Shown: one piece after another, positions 9,325 to 18,839 of the stretch
Position numbering within the stretch: the first letter of the stretch is position 1
Layout of the letters: every line of letters starts with the position of its first letter
Origin: Uruburuella testudinis
Lineage (GTDB): Bacteria > Pseudomonadota > Gammaproteobacteria > Burkholderiales > Neisseriaceae
Reading direction: 5' to 3'
Length of the DNA stretch: 64,000 bases
NCBI RefSeq assembly: GCF_022870865.1
Contig: NZ_CP091508.1
Coordinates: forward strand, 1,240,001-1,304,000
The notes under the pieces: model-generated
The model's database searches: none
Told to the model about the DNA's origin: nothing
What the model saw: only the letters and a program-made list of their open reading frames with translations
Made by a program: the position numbers and the translations under genes

Positions 9325-9861
9325 ATGCAGAAACACAGTCGGGCGGTACGACCGCTCAGCAGCTATGCCGCCTATCACCGCGACAAACGCAATATTGCCA
9401 GCCATTTTATCGGCATTCCCTTGATTTGGCTGGCCATTGCCATCTTGCTGGCCCGCCCCGCATGGTTTGTTGGCGGGGTGACGGTTTCACCGTTATTGCC
9501 GGCCGCCGTTTTACTCTGCATTTATTATTTCCGCCTGCACCGCACATTGGGCTGGCTGATGCTGGCGGTGATGCTGTTCACTTATCAGATTGCCGCCTAT
9601 ACCGCGATGCAGAGCACCGGTGTGTGGCTGACAAGCGCATTGGCGATGTTTGCCGCCGGCTGGGTGATTCAGTTTGTCGGGCATTATTACGAGCAGAAAA
9701 AACCCGCTTTTTTCGACGATATCCGCGGCCTGATTATCGGCCCCGTGTTTATGATGGCCGAAGCCTGCTTTATGCTCGGGCGCATGAAAGATTTGCAGGC
9801 CGCCATCGAAGCGCAGGTGGGGCCGGCAGTTATCAAAACGCGCCCGAATAAGGCCGTCTGA
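9325..9861 (+). CDS. Mpo1-like (DUF962) membrane protein
   Basis: The 178-residue protein has four to five hydrophobic helices. Near its N terminus it carries the family pattern SYAAYHRDKRNIASHFIGIPL, and it has a second conserved patch, GWVIQFVGHYYEQKKPAF, near residue 115. Histidines in these motifs bind metal in yeast Mpo1, a dioxygenase in alpha-oxidation of 2-hydroxy fatty acids. Whether the bacterial protein does the same is inference. AGGAG lies 7 bases before the ATG. The stop codon TGA is part of a DUS. Confidence 0.85.
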   Translation: MQKHSRAVRPLSSYAAYHRDKRNIASHFIGIPLIWLAIAILLARPAWFVGGVTVSPLLPAAVLLCIYYFRLHRTLGWLMLAVMLFTYQIAAYTAMQSTGVWLTSALAMFAAGWVIQFVGHYYEQKKPAFFDDIRGLIIGPVFMMAEACFMLGRMKDLQAAIEAQVGPAVIKTRPNKAV

Positions 9862-9902
9862 AAAGGTTTGCCGACTGCCGGCAAACCTTTTCAGACGGCC
9901 TT
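9850..9902. terminator. Bidirectional terminator from an inverted DUS pair
   Basis: AAGGCCGTCTGAAAAGG, extended by TTTGCCG, pairs with its complement to give a stem of over 20 bp. It separates the converging Mpo1-like and binding-protein genes and contains the stop codon of the first. Confidence 0.85.
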
Positions 9903-9915
9903 TGCCAGTTTGATA

Positions 9916-10701
9916 TTATTGCGCGAAATACTTCCGGTAAATCGTTTCATATTCGCCGCTGTCGCGCACTTTTTGCAACGAGGCGTTTAGGGTTGCCAGC
10001 AATTCTGTTTCATCCGGCCGCACGGCAATACCGTATTCTTCTACCGGAAAATCAGGCACTTCGATAACGGTAAAATGGCTGTTGCCGTTATTTTTCACAT
10101 AATTGCCCACCACAGCGCTGTCGCTGATCATGGCTTGTGCACCGCCGGTTTCTAAAGCTTTGACCGTGAGCGGCAGGTTTTCGAAGCGGGCGATTTTCGG
10201 GCTGGTGGTGCCAAACAGCTTCTGCGCGGCATAATCGCCGGTGGTACCGGTGCTCACCGCGATTTTATCGAGCTTGGCCAAATCGTTAACCGATCGGATA
10301 TTCTGGCCGTTTGAAACCAGCACCACTTGCTTCACTTCAAAATAAGGCTTGCTGAACGCCATGCTTTGGCGGCGTTCATCGGTAATGGTGATGGCCGAAA
10401 TCAGAATATCGTTGTCTTTGCTCTTGAGCGAGGCAAATAGGCCGTCCCACGGCTGGTTTTTATATTGGATATTGAAACCGCCTGCTTTGGCCATGGCATC
10501 CATCAGATCGACATCAAAACCATGCACCCGGCCTTGGCTGTCGGTGGATTCAAACGGCGCGAAATTGGCGTTCATACCAACATTGTAAACCTTGTTGGTA
10601 TGGTCGGCGGCATGGTTTCCGCTTTGGGCGGCGGGCTGGCAGGCCGCGAGCATCAACGCAGCGCTCAGGGTGGCAAGCAGGGCGGTGGGTTTGACAAACA
10701 T
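9916..10701 (-). CDS. Amino-acid-type ABC transporter substrate-binding lipoprotein
   Basis: The product is a 261-residue periplasmic binding protein of the SBP_bac_3 family. The lipobox LAAC places the lipidated Cys at residue 21. The mature part starts near YNVGMNANFAPFES and shows the family pattern GFDVDLMDAMAKAGGF, then ITDERRQSMAFSKPYF. The start is set at 10701 because AAGGAG stands 8 bases upstream. An ATG further upstream lacks a site and would add residues before the signal peptide. No permease or ATPase gene is adjacent, so it is an orphan here. Ligand specificity (cystine, glutamine, arginine or other) cannot be read from the sequence. Confidence 0.88.
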   Translation of the reverse strand: MFVKPTALLATLSAALMLAACQPAAQSGNHAADHTNKVYNVGMNANFAPFESTDSQGRVHGFDVDLMDAMAKAGGFNIQYKNQPWDGLFASLKSKDNDILISAITITDERRQSMAFSKPYFEVKQVVLVSNGQNIRSVNDLAKLDKIAVSTGTTGDYAAQKLFGTTSPKIARFENLPLTVKALETGGAQAMISDSAVVGNYVKNNGNSHFTVIEVPDFPVEEYGIAVRPDETELLATLNASLQKVRDSGEYETIYRKYFAQ

Positions 10702-10783
10702 GGCGGGCTCCTTTATCGGCATCAATGGGACGGTCGATATAGTTTAACTGATTGTTGACACAATAATCGGTTAAATTTAAGGC

Positions 10784-10872
10784 AGGGCCGCCTGAAACCC
10801 ATTTACAAAAGTAAGCCAACAGTGCTGGCTCATCTTGTTCGCTTACTTTTGTAAATGGGTTTCAGACGGCCT
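10784..10872. repeat. R2 full copy with DUS-like ends, likely mfd terminator
   Basis: AGGGCCGCCTGAAACCCATT, continued by TACAAAAGTAAGC, pairs with GCTTACTTTTGTAAATGGGT followed by TTCAGACGGCCT, giving a stem of about 31 bp with one mismatch. One end is a mutated DUS (GCCGCCTGAA). It lies 15 bases downstream of the mfd stop. Confidence 0.75.
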
Positions 10873-10886
10873 CTGTTTATAAATTG

Positions 10887-13800
10887 TTATTTCCCCTGTA
10901 ATTTCTTCAATACCGCTTTGGCCGTCTGAATCCGTGTGTCTACATCTTCCATCACCGCATGCACTCTTAATTTGTTCTGTCCGGCCAGGCGGTAGTTTTT
11001 GTTGTTTTGAATCAAGAGAATGATTTCGGCAGGGTCGATGCTGTGGTTTTTGCCGAAGGTCAGGGTAACGGCTTCGGAGGTGGCGTCGATGGCATCGATG
11101 CCCAGTGCTTTGGCGGCCAGACGCAGGCGGTGGCTTTCGAGCAGGGTTTTGACGGGTTGTTCGGGCAGGCCGAAGCGGTCGACCAGCTCTTCGTGCACGG
11201 CGTTGATTTGCTGCTCGGTTTCGCAGGTGGCGAGGCGTTTGTAGAGCACCAGCCGTTCGTGGATGTCGGGGCAGTAGCTTTCGGGCAGCAGCGCAGGGCT
11301 GTGCAGCTTGATATCGGTGGTGACACCCAGCGGGGCATCGAGGTCGGGCACGCGGCCTTTTTTGAGATCGCGCACGGCTTGTTTGAGCATTTCGGTGTAG
11401 AGCGAAAAGCCGACCTGTATCATTTCGCCGCTTTGGCCTTCGCCGAGGATTTCGCCGGCGCCGCGGATTTCAAGGTCTTGCATGGCCAAGGTGAAGCCTG
11501 CGCCCAAATCATCGGCGGCGGCGATGGCGTCGAGGCGTTTTTCGGCGTCTTTGGTGATGTATTCGGGAGTGAGCAGGTAGGCGTAGGCTTGGTGGTGGCT
11601 GCGGCCGACGCGCCCGCGCAGCTGGTGCAGTTGCGCCAACCCGAATTTATCGGCGCGGTTGATGATGATGGTGTTGGCGTTGGGAATGTCGATGCCGGTT
11701 TCGATGATGGTGGAACAGAGCAAAACGTTGAACCGTTGTTGCAGAAAGTCGCGCATCACTTGCTCGAGCTCGCGTTCGCGCAATTGGCCGTGGGCTACGC
11801 CGATACGGGCTTCGGGCAGGAGCTCGGCCAGCCGCTCGTGCATGTTTTCGATGGTTTCGACTTCGTTGTGCAGAAAAAACACTTGGCCGCCGCGTTTGAG
11901 CTCGCGCAACACGGCTTCGCGGATGCTGGCTTCGCTGAAGGGTTTGACGAAGGTTTTGACGGCCAGCCGGCGGTTGGGGGCGGTGGTGATGAGCGAGAAA
12001 TCGCGCAGGCCTTCGAGCGCCATGCTCAGCGTGCGCGGAATCGGCGTGGCGGTGAGGGTGAGGATGTCGACATTGGCGCGCAGGCGTTTGAGCTGCTCTT
12101 TTTGGCGCACGCCGAAGCGGTGTTCTTCATCAATAATCACGAGGCCGAGGTTTTTGAATTCGATATCGGGCTGCACCAGTTTGTGGGTGCCGATAACGAT
12201 ATCGACTGTGCCGTCTTTCATGCCGGCCAAGGCTTGTTGGGTGGCTTTGCCGCTGTTGAAGCGCGACAATTGGGCCACTTTGACGGGAAAATCGGCGAAG
12301 CGGTCGGCAAAGTTTTGCGCGTGTTGCTCAACCAGCAAAGTGGTGGGGGCAAGTACGCACACTTGTTTGCCGCCCATCACGGCTACAAAGGCGGCGCGCA
12401 GGGCAACTTCGGTTTTGCCGAAGCCGACGTCGCCGCACACCAGGCGGTCCATCGGTTTGCCTTGGGTGAGGTCTTTCAACACTGCGCCGATGGCGGCGGC
12501 CTGGTCTTCGGTTTCTTCATAGCCGAAGCCGTCGGCAAAGGCTTGGTAGTCTTGCTCGTTTAATTCGAATTTGTGGCCTTGCTGGGCGGCGCGTTGGGCG
12601 TATAAATTCAGCAGCTCGGCGGCGGTGTCGCGCGCCTTTTCGGCGGCACGGCGTTTGGCTTTGCTCCATGCGCCGCTGCCGAGTTTGTGCAGATGCACGT
12701 TGTCGTGGGCGGCGCCGGAGTAGCGGCTGATGAGGTGCAGTTGCGACACGGGCACATACACGAGCGCTTCTTCGGCGTATTCGAGCAGCATCATTTCGCC
12801 GCTGCCTTCGCCCAAATCCATGTTGACCAGCCCCATGTAGCGGCCGATGCCGTGTTCTTCGTGCACCACCGGGTCGCCGATGTTGATTTCGGCCAAATCG
12901 CGCAACAGGCCGTCTGAAACGGCGTTGTGTTTGCGGCGGGTTTTGCTGCGGCTGCGGGCCACGTATTGATAAAGGTCGGATTCGGTGATGACGGCGATAC
13001 TTTCAGACGGCAATTGAAAGCCGTAAGCCAGCGGGGTAACGGTAAGGCACAGCGGTGCATCGCTGTGCAAAAAGGCCTGCCAGTTGTCGACTGTTTGCGG
13101 CTTGATGCCGTGTTGCTGCATAAAACCGAGCATGGTTTCGCGGCGGCCGAGGCTTTCGGCACACAGCAGGATTTTGCCCGCAAAGGCCGTCTGAAAATCT
13201 TGCAGCGCCTGCAAAGGCTGTTCGGCCTGGCGGTTGACGGCTACATCGGGCAATGTGTGCGCGGGGCTGTCGAATTCGGGCAGGATTTGCGGATAGGGTT
13301 TCAGACGGCCTGAAAATTCGCTGTCGCTGAGATACAAATGCCGTGGATGTAAAGGCGGGTAGGTTTCATCGCCTTGCGCCATGGCAAAACGGGTTTTGAC
13401 ATCGGCCCAATAGCGCGCCGCCTCGGCATGGGCGTCGCCGATGCAGACGGCCACGGCATCTTCGCCGATATAGTCGAACAGCGTGGCGCAGTCGTCTTCA
13501 AAAAACAGCGGCAGGTAATATTCGACGCCGGCGCCGAAATGGCCTTTGCTCACGGCTTGATACACGGCGGCATGGGCGGGGTTGGCTTCGATTTCTTCGC
13601 GGAAGCGGGCGCGGAAGATTTTTTGCGCATCGGTATCGGTGGGAAATTCGTGTGCCGGCAGCAGGCGGATTTCGCTCACCGGTGCGAGGGTGCGCTGGCT
13701 GTCGGGGTCGAAAGTTTTGATGCTGTCGATTTCATCGTCAAACATATCCAGCCGGTAAGGCGCTTCGCTGCCCATCGGGAAAATATCCAGAATGCCGCCG

Positions 13801-14279
13801 CGCACGGCGAATTCGCCCGTGGCCACGACATTGGTCACGCTGCTGTAGCCCGCTTCCACCAGGCTTTCGCGCAAAGCATCGATGTTTAGCGTTTGCCCCG
13901 CCTTCAGCCAAAATGTGCGTCCCGCCATAAACGACACCGGCGCGAGCTTTTGCATTGCCGTGGCAACGGGCACAAACAGCACGTCGGCCTGTTTGTTTTT
14001 CAATTGCCACAAAGCCGACAAACGCTCTGATACTAAATCCTGGTGTGGCGAAAAGCGCTCGTAAGGCAGCGTTTCCCAGTCGGGCAGAAAGACGGTGGTG
14101 TCTTGCGGCCGGAAAAACTGCCACGCAGCCTGAAGGCGCAGGGCTTGTTCCACATCTTGGGTAAACACGGCTTTGAGTGTTTTTTCGGGCAGGTTTTCGG
14201 CGAGAAACAGCGGCAGGCTGCCGCGCGAGAGGCCGGGCCAGACGGTTTTTTGAGCAGGGGCGGGAAGGGTTTGGTTCAT
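10887..14279 (-). CDS. mfd: Transcription-repair coupling factor Mfd
   Basis: Mfd removes RNA polymerase stalled at DNA lesions and recruits UvrA. The 1130-residue product has the expected order: a UvrB-like N-terminal region, an RNA polymerase interaction domain near IGDPVVHEEHGIGRYMGL, a RecG-like helicase core, and a C-terminal TRCF domain. Walker A is GDVGFGKTEVALRAAF, Walker B is DEEHRFGVRQKE, and the later helicase motif LRGRVGRSHHQAYAY is intact. The ATG at 14279 (MNQTLPAP) is preferred over an in-frame GTG nine bases upstream. Several DUS lie inside the coding sequence (near 12910, 13000, 13185 and 13300). Confidence 0.97.
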   Translation of the reverse strand: MNQTLPAPAQKTVWPGLSRGSLPLFLAENLPEKTLKAVFTQDVEQALRLQAAWQFFRPQDTTVFLPDWETLPYERFSPHQDLVSERLSALWQLKNKQADVLFVPVATAMQKLAPVSFMAGRTFWLKAGQTLNIDALRESLVEAGYSSVTNVVATGEFAVRGGILDIFPMGSEAPYRLDMFDDEIDSIKTFDPDSQRTLAPVSEIRLLPAHEFPTDTDAQKIFRARFREEIEANPAHAAVYQAVSKGHFGAGVEYYLPLFFEDDCATLFDYIGEDAVAVCIGDAHAEAARYWADVKTRFAMAQGDETYPPLHPRHLYLSDSEFSGRLKPYPQILPEFDSPAHTLPDVAVNRQAEQPLQALQDFQTAFAGKILLCAESLGRRETMLGFMQQHGIKPQTVDNWQAFLHSDAPLCLTVTPLAYGFQLPSESIAVITESDLYQYVARSRSKTRRKHNAVSDGLLRDLAEINIGDPVVHEEHGIGRYMGLVNMDLGEGSGEMMLLEYAEEALVYVPVSQLHLISRYSGAAHDNVHLHKLGSGAWSKAKRRAAEKARDTAAELLNLYAQRAAQQGHKFELNEQDYQAFADGFGYEETEDQAAAIGAVLKDLTQGKPMDRLVCGDVGFGKTEVALRAAFVAVMGGKQVCVLAPTTLLVEQHAQNFADRFADFPVKVAQLSRFNSGKATQQALAGMKDGTVDIVIGTHKLVQPDIEFKNLGLVIIDEEHRFGVRQKEQLKRLRANVDILTLTATPIPRTLSMALEGLRDFSLITTAPNRRLAVKTFVKPFSEASIREAVLRELKRGGQVFFLHNEVETIENMHERLAELLPEARIGVAHGQLRERELEQVMRDFLQQRFNVLLCSTIIETGIDIPNANTIIINRADKFGLAQLHQLRGRVGRSHHQAYAYLLTPEYITKDAEKRLDAIAAADDLGAGFTLAMQDLEIRGAGEILGEGQSGEMIQVGFSLYTEMLKQAVRDLKKGRVPDLDAPLGVTTDIKLHSPALLPESYCPDIHERLVLYKRLATCETEQQINAVHEELVDRFGLPEQPVKTLLESHRLRLAAKALGIDAIDATSEAVTLTFGKNHSIDPAEIILLIQNNKNYRLAGQNKLRVHAVMEDVDTRIQTAKAVLKKLQGK

Positions 14280-14501
14280 AAACGGCACGCAGGTATGGCC
14301 GTCTGAACGCCATCTGTAAAAGCAAGCCGGCCGGGCGGGTGTGCACAGTCAGGTTGTTTATCAATGGGCATGAAAAGGTTCAGACGGCCTGAGGGTGTGC
14401 AGGCCGCCGTTTGCAGGCGAATGGCGGCGGGCGCAACCCAAGTTGGCAGAAAAAAGCTTATTTTAACAGCTTTCAGGCCGTCTGAAAGCCTGTTGCCGGG
14501 T

Positions 14502-15506
14502 TTACAGGCGAAACAGCCTGCCGGTTGCGATGGCGGTAGAGCCGCCGAGTAGGGTTGCCAAGAGGCGGTGTTCGGTGGTGGCGAGCGGGTCGCCGTGGCC
14601 GATGGCAATCAGAAAGACGATGGTGGCGGAAACCATGGCGGTAAACAGGCCGTAATGCGCCCGCTGCATCGAAAACGCGGCGGCTGAAGTGATGGTGAGG
14701 CAGGCTGTCAGCCATAAGTGTGCATCGTGAAAAGCATACACCGCCAGTGTGGCGGCGGCACAGCCGGTGAGTGTGCCGATAAAGCGGTTGACGCCGCGGG
14801 TGAGCGTGTCTGCCGAGGCGGGGCGCAACACCAACAGTGCCGTCATCGCCGCCCAATAATTGTTTTTCAGGCCGGCGCTTTCGGCAGCATAAAGCGCCAA
14901 ACCCACGGCCAAACCGGTGCCGGCGGCAAAGCGCAGCAGCCTTTGGCTGGGCAGCGGCGTGGCGGGCGGGGGCGGCAGCGGGGCGGCGCTGGCCGGGGTG
15001 ATGCGTGCCAGCAGCATGGTAAACGCCATTTGCAAGCCGCCGCCGGTGAGTATGCATAAGCTGCGCAGGGCGGCTGCTTCGGGTGTGCCCGGATAATAAG
15101 CCGCCACCAAAAAGGCAATCACGATTTGCAGCATAATCCACCACCAATTATTGTTGTAGCTGCTCAATGCGGCGCAGACAGCGGCTAACAACGCCGCAGC
15201 GGCGAGCGCCACGGCCGGCTCACTTCCTGCCAGCGAACCGGCAAACGCGGCCAGCGCCATGCCCAATGTGGCTTGCCCCATGACCCGCCAGCGGTGTTTT
15301 CCGATACTGCGTGCCGCTCCGAAGCCGGCAGAAAAAGCAGCGCCCACAACCACCACGGCCATTACCGGGTTCAGTTTCATACTCAGCGCCATCACAATCA
15401 AAATGGCCGGCGCGCTCAAGACGGCCTGGCGCCAATAAATCGTGCCGCAGCTTTTTTTCAGGCGGGTTAACAGGTTTTGTAGGTTGGAGCAGGGTAAAGT
15501 GGGCAT
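14502..15506 (-). CDS. FUSC family inner-membrane protein
   Basis: This 334-residue membrane protein has two blocks of hydrophobic helices, separated by a proline-rich stretch (PLPPPPATPLP near residue 205). Such duplicated halves, with the motif LKNNYWAAMTALLVLRPASADTL in the second block, are typical of FUSC/YccS/AaeB-like proteins, thought to export aromatic acids or similar compounds. It lacks the large soluble domain of full-length AaeB. The ATG at 15506 is chosen because the longer frame would run into a DUS and a MITE-160 copy. Substrate unknown. Confidence 0.8.
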   Translation of the reverse strand: MPTLPCSNLQNLLTRLKKSCGTIYWRQAVLSAPAILIVMALSMKLNPVMAVVVVGAAFSAGFGAARSIGKHRWRVMGQATLGMALAAFAGSLAGSEPAVALAAAALLAAVCAALSSYNNNWWWIMLQIVIAFLVAAYYPGTPEAAALRSLCILTGGGLQMAFTMLLARITPASAAPLPPPPATPLPSQRLLRFAAGTGLAVGLALYAAESAGLKNNYWAAMTALLVLRPASADTLTRGVNRFIGTLTGCAAATLAVYAFHDAHLWLTACLTITSAAAFSMQRAHYGLFTAMVSATIVFLIAIGHGDPLATTEHRLLATLLGGSTAIATGRLFRL

Positions 15507-15602
15507 GGTCGGAAGTATTCGCGGTTTGGGAGGCCGTCTGAAAGAAGGGTTTTCAGGCGGCCTGTCGGTTTGGTATACGGAGCTGTGGCGGGCTGGGCAC
15601 TC

Positions 15603-15766
15603 TAGGATGTCCTGACAATTCATATATCATCATCTTTTTTGCGCTAAAAGCACATCTGCTGCGTTAAAAAGCCTCGCAAGATGTCCAATCTTGCTGCGTT
15701 TTTTGCCTTGCATCTGTACTTTTATCACAAAAAATCTGAGTAATTCTGAATTGTCAGGACCCCCTA
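15603..15766. mobile_element. MITE-160 copy 2 (arm type A/A)
   Basis: This is a full 164-bp copy between CTAGGATGTCCTGACAATTC and GAATTGTCAGGACCCCCTAG. Its two 20-bp ends are nearly perfect inverted repeats. It lies between the FUSC gene start and the AEC carrier stop. Confidence 0.82.
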
Positions 15767-15792
15767 GGGCACTTTAAGCAATGGTCGGGCAG

Positions 15793-16749
15793 TTAAAACA
15801 GTTGCAGCAACATATCCGCCACCGGCACCACAATCATAAACAGCAGCGTGCTGGCGGTCACCACATTGGTGGCAAATTGCACATCGCCCTTGGCTTCGTG
15901 CGCCAGAATCGGCAACACCGCCAGCGCGGAAACCGACGATTGCATGATCAGGGTTTTGGCTTCGATATCGGGCAGCGGCATGATGCTATGACCCGCCAGA
16001 ACCAGTATCACCATAATGGCGGGCGCCAGCACAAATTTGCCTGCCAGCGCGGCGATGGTGTCTTTATCGAAGCGGATGCTTTTCAAGCCTGCATCGGCCA
16101 GGGTGATGCCGATGTAAACCAGCGACAGCGGCGTTACGGTGTTGCCCACATAGCCGAGCGTGCTGTGGATAAACGAAGGCACGGGAATATCAGCCAGCAA
16201 AAATACCAGCGCCACCAAAAAGCCGAGCAGGGGTGCGGGAAGCAGCTTTTTCCAGTTGAATGCCTGCTTGTGCGCCGCTTGCGGCTCGGTGCTGTCGCCG
16301 GCAATCAGGAAGGCGCCGAAAGCCCAGGTGGATAAGGTGTTGAGCACGTAATACACCAAAAAGTAAGGCATGCTGGCCTCGCCGAACAGCGCCACATTCA
16401 GCGGCAGGCCGATAAAGATGGTGTTGGCGTTGACGATGGTGTTGATAAACACGCCGCGCCGCCCGCGCCGCACCTTCAGTATTTTGACCATCAGCCAGGC
16501 GGCCAGATAGCCGATTGCCATAGAGAGTGCACCGTAAATCAGGCCGTCTGAAAGCGCCATCAGTTTGTCGCGGCTCAGATAGGTTAATACCGAAACAAAA
16601 ATAGAGGCGGGCAGGGCGATATTCATAATCAGCTTGGAAATATTGCCGGCAAAGCTGTCGGCAAACCAGCCTTTGTTGCGCAGATAAAACCCCAGCGCGA
16701 TGATGAATATGATGGGAAGCACGCTTTCCACAGCGGTGAGGAAAATCAT
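15793..16749 (-). CDS. AEC family transporter, possible malate carrier
   Basis: The 318-residue protein has about ten hydrophobic helices and resembles the auxin efflux carrier family, which in bacteria includes malonate and malate permeases (MdcF, MleP). The first helix begins IFLTAVESVLPIIFIIALGF, and the later segment STLGYVGNTVTPLSLVYIG matches the family's central unwound region. It starts at 16749, with AAGGA 9 bases upstream. The next gene upstream on the same strand encodes NAD-malic enzyme, so malate or a related dicarboxylate is the obvious substrate guess. A DUS terminator between them argues against strict co-transcription. Confidence 0.8.
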   Translation of the reverse strand: MIFLTAVESVLPIIFIIALGFYLRNKGWFADSFAGNISKLIMNIALPASIFVSVLTYLSRDKLMALSDGLIYGALSMAIGYLAAWLMVKILKVRRGRRGVFINTIVNANTIFIGLPLNVALFGEASMPYFLVYYVLNTLSTWAFGAFLIAGDSTEPQAAHKQAFNWKKLLPAPLLGFLVALVFLLADIPVPSFIHSTLGYVGNTVTPLSLVYIGITLADAGLKSIRFDKDTIAALAGKFVLAPAIMVILVLAGHSIMPLPDIEAKTLIMQSSVSALAVLPILAHEAKGDVQFATNVVTASTLLFMIVVPVADMLLQLF

Positions 16750-16795
16750 GATGCTTGTCCTTAAACGGTAAAATATTTGGAAACACAATGTGATA

Positions 16796-16845
16796 CAGGC
16801 CGTCTGAAAGGTTTGGCAAACCCGGTTTGCCTTTCAGACGGCCTG
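16796..16845. terminator. Terminator between maeA and the AEC carrier
   Basis: An inverted DUS pair is extended by AGGTTTGGCAAAC/GGTTTGCCTTT and forms a long hairpin 27 bases after the malic enzyme stop. Confidence 0.75.
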
Positions 16846-16871
16846 TTGTTTTTATATTTTGCTTACCTTGG

Positions 16872-18510
16872 TTAATCGCGGTAAACCGGCTGCCACATGG
16901 CGTCTTGCACTGCCTGCACCAGATTGTCGTGCTGTTTGGTGGCCACGCCGTCGGCGATTGCCTGTTTGGCCACGGCCAGCGCCACGGTGGCGGAGCTGGC
17001 GCGCAGGTTGTCGACCGGCGGCAGCAGTGCCGCGCCGGGTGACGACACGTCTACCTGTCCGGCCACGGCTTCGGCGGCAGCCAGCAGCATGCCGTCGGTG
17101 ACGTGTTTGGCGCCCGACACAATCACGCCCAGCCCCAAGCCCGGGTACAGCAGCGCATTGTTGCCCTGGCCGATGTGGTAATCCACGCCTTGGTACGATA
17201 CGGGGGCGACCGGAATGCCGGTGGCGATCAGCGCTTTGCCTTTGCTCCACGGAATAATATCGGCAGGCATGGCTTCGATGCGTTCGGTCGGGTTGGAAAG
17301 CGGCAGAATAATCGGGCGCTCAGTGCCGGCGGCCATCGCTTCAATCACTGCCTGCGTAAACGCACCGTGATTGGTCGAGGTGCCGATTAAGATGGTCGGT
17401 TTGACTTGCTGCACCACGGTCAGCAGGTTGATTTTGCCGTCTGCGCGCGCCCAGGTTTGGACTTCGGCGGCACTGCGGGCATAGGCTTGCTGGTAATCGG
17501 GCGCATCTTGCATATCGTCGGTGACCAGGCCGTTGATGTCGACCAGCCACACGCGCTGTTTGGCTTCTTCGGCACTCAGGCCGCTGCGCACCATGGCGGC
17601 GTGAATCTGATCGGCCATACCGGTGCCTGCGGTGCCGGCGCCGTAAACCAGCAGGCGTTGTTCGGCAAAGCTTTGTTGGGTAACTTTCAGCCCGGAGAAC
17701 ACGGCAGCCATCACAATCGCGCCGGTGCCTTGCATATCGTCGTTGAAAATGCGGTATTGTTCGGCATGGTTGACCAGAATGCGGCGGGCATTGCCGGGGC
17801 CGAAATCTTCAAAGTGCAGCAGGGCGTTGGGGTAGAGCTCGCTGACGGTTTTCAGATACAGCTCGATAAAATCATCGTAAGCTTGGCCGCTGATGCGGGC
17901 GTGGCGGTTGCCCAGATAGGCGGGGTCGTTGAGCAGGGCTTCGTTGTCGGTGCCCACATCGAGGTTGACGGCAATCACGCGGGCGGGGTCGATGCCGGCG
18001 GCGGCGGTGTAAACCGCCAGTTTGCCCACCGAAATATCGGTGCCGTTGACGCCCCAGTCGCCGATGCCGAGGATTTCCTGTGCATCAGATACCACCAGCA
18101 GATCGATATCGTCGGGGCCGTAGCCGAGGTTTTCAAACGATGCGCGCACGTCTTCGGGGCGGTCGATCGAGAGATACACCGCGCGCGACTGGCGGTAGTC
18201 GCCGCTCCATTTTTTAATCGCTTCGCCGATGGTGGGGTCGTATACAATCGGCAGCATTTCGGCCAGGTGGTCGGTGATGACGGTAATACAGCACTTCGTT
18301 GCGGTTGTGAAGCTGGTCGAGATAAATATATTTTTCCAAATCGGTTTCATAAACACTGAGCTGCCGATAGGCGCGCGCGGCTTGCTGGTCGAGTGTTTCC
18401 ACTGCGGCGGGCAGGCGGCCGGTGAGGCCGAGTTTGGCGCGCTCTTCATGAGTGAAGGCGGTTTCGCGGTTGGTGAGCGGGTTGCTGAGGATGGCGGGCT
18501 TTTGAGACAT
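16872..18510 (-). pseudogene. maeA: NAD-dependent malic enzyme, interrupted by a frameshift
   Basis: Malic enzyme oxidatively decarboxylates malate to pyruvate. Two frames must be joined to read the protein. From the ATG at 18510 (AAGGAG upstream) the first runs MSQKPAILSN to RNEVLYYR. A second frame takes over at about 18282 with VITDHLAEMLPIVYDPTIGEA and continues to the stop at 16872. The expected junction RNEVLYYR-VITDHL needs two more bases, as if CGCG had become CG. Together they give about 546 residues, a normal length. The second part keeps the NAD fold (VYGAGTAGTGMADQI) and the active-site segment LHFEDFGPGNARRIL. It could be a true inactivation, a phase-variable state or an assembly error. 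Confidence 0.85.
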
Positions 18511-18839
18511 GATGGGGCTCCTTAAGGTCGGGAAGGAAAAAACGATGCCGGGCTTTGCGGCGGCAAGCTCTTTTAAAACAATAGAATATCAAAAATACTC
18601 ATGAATATTAATCTGAATGAGTGTACTCTGTGTTTCACAGCCGAGTGTTTTCTGTTTGTGTCAAAAAATAATTTAATATAAATAAAAAAGCTTGGGTTTT
18701 GTTGCTGATTTTGGTCAAAAAATTTATCTTTGAGTAAAGCATATTGTACATTTTATTCTTACTTATCAGAATAAAATTCTCTTTTTTTTACAGTTTGAAT
18801 GTCTGATAGTGAGTATTTTATAGGGCAAGACCATTAGCT
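18511..18839. other. AT-rich divergent intergenic region
   Basis: This region separates maeA from the XRE regulator and is distinctly AT-rich from about 18580 on. It should hold both promoters. A 9-bp-arm palindrome sits at 18751-18776. No repeat family and no open frame were recognised. Confidence 0.6.
18751..18776. promoter_or_regulatory. Candidate operator palindrome
   Basis: TTTTATTCT and AGAATAAAA are perfect 9-bp inverted arms separated by eight bases. They lie 64 bases before the GTG start of the XRE regulator, within the divergent region, so autoregulation or control of maeA is plausible. No binding is proven. Confidence 0.45.

Noticed and set aside
9216..9851. A 211-codon plus-strand frame overlapping the Mpo1-like gene
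   Set aside because: It overlaps the recognised DUF962 protein in another frame, with an Arg-rich shadow composition and no ribosome binding site at its start.
11007..12563. A 518-codon plus-strand open frame opposite mfd
   Set aside because: It is antisense to a complete Mfd, is rich in Gly/Phe/His as expected from the complementary strand of GC-biased codons, and shows no family motif.
17406..18359. A 317-codon plus-strand open frame over the malic enzyme gene
   Set aside because: Composition of a shadow frame; malic enzyme motifs on the other strand account for the DNA.
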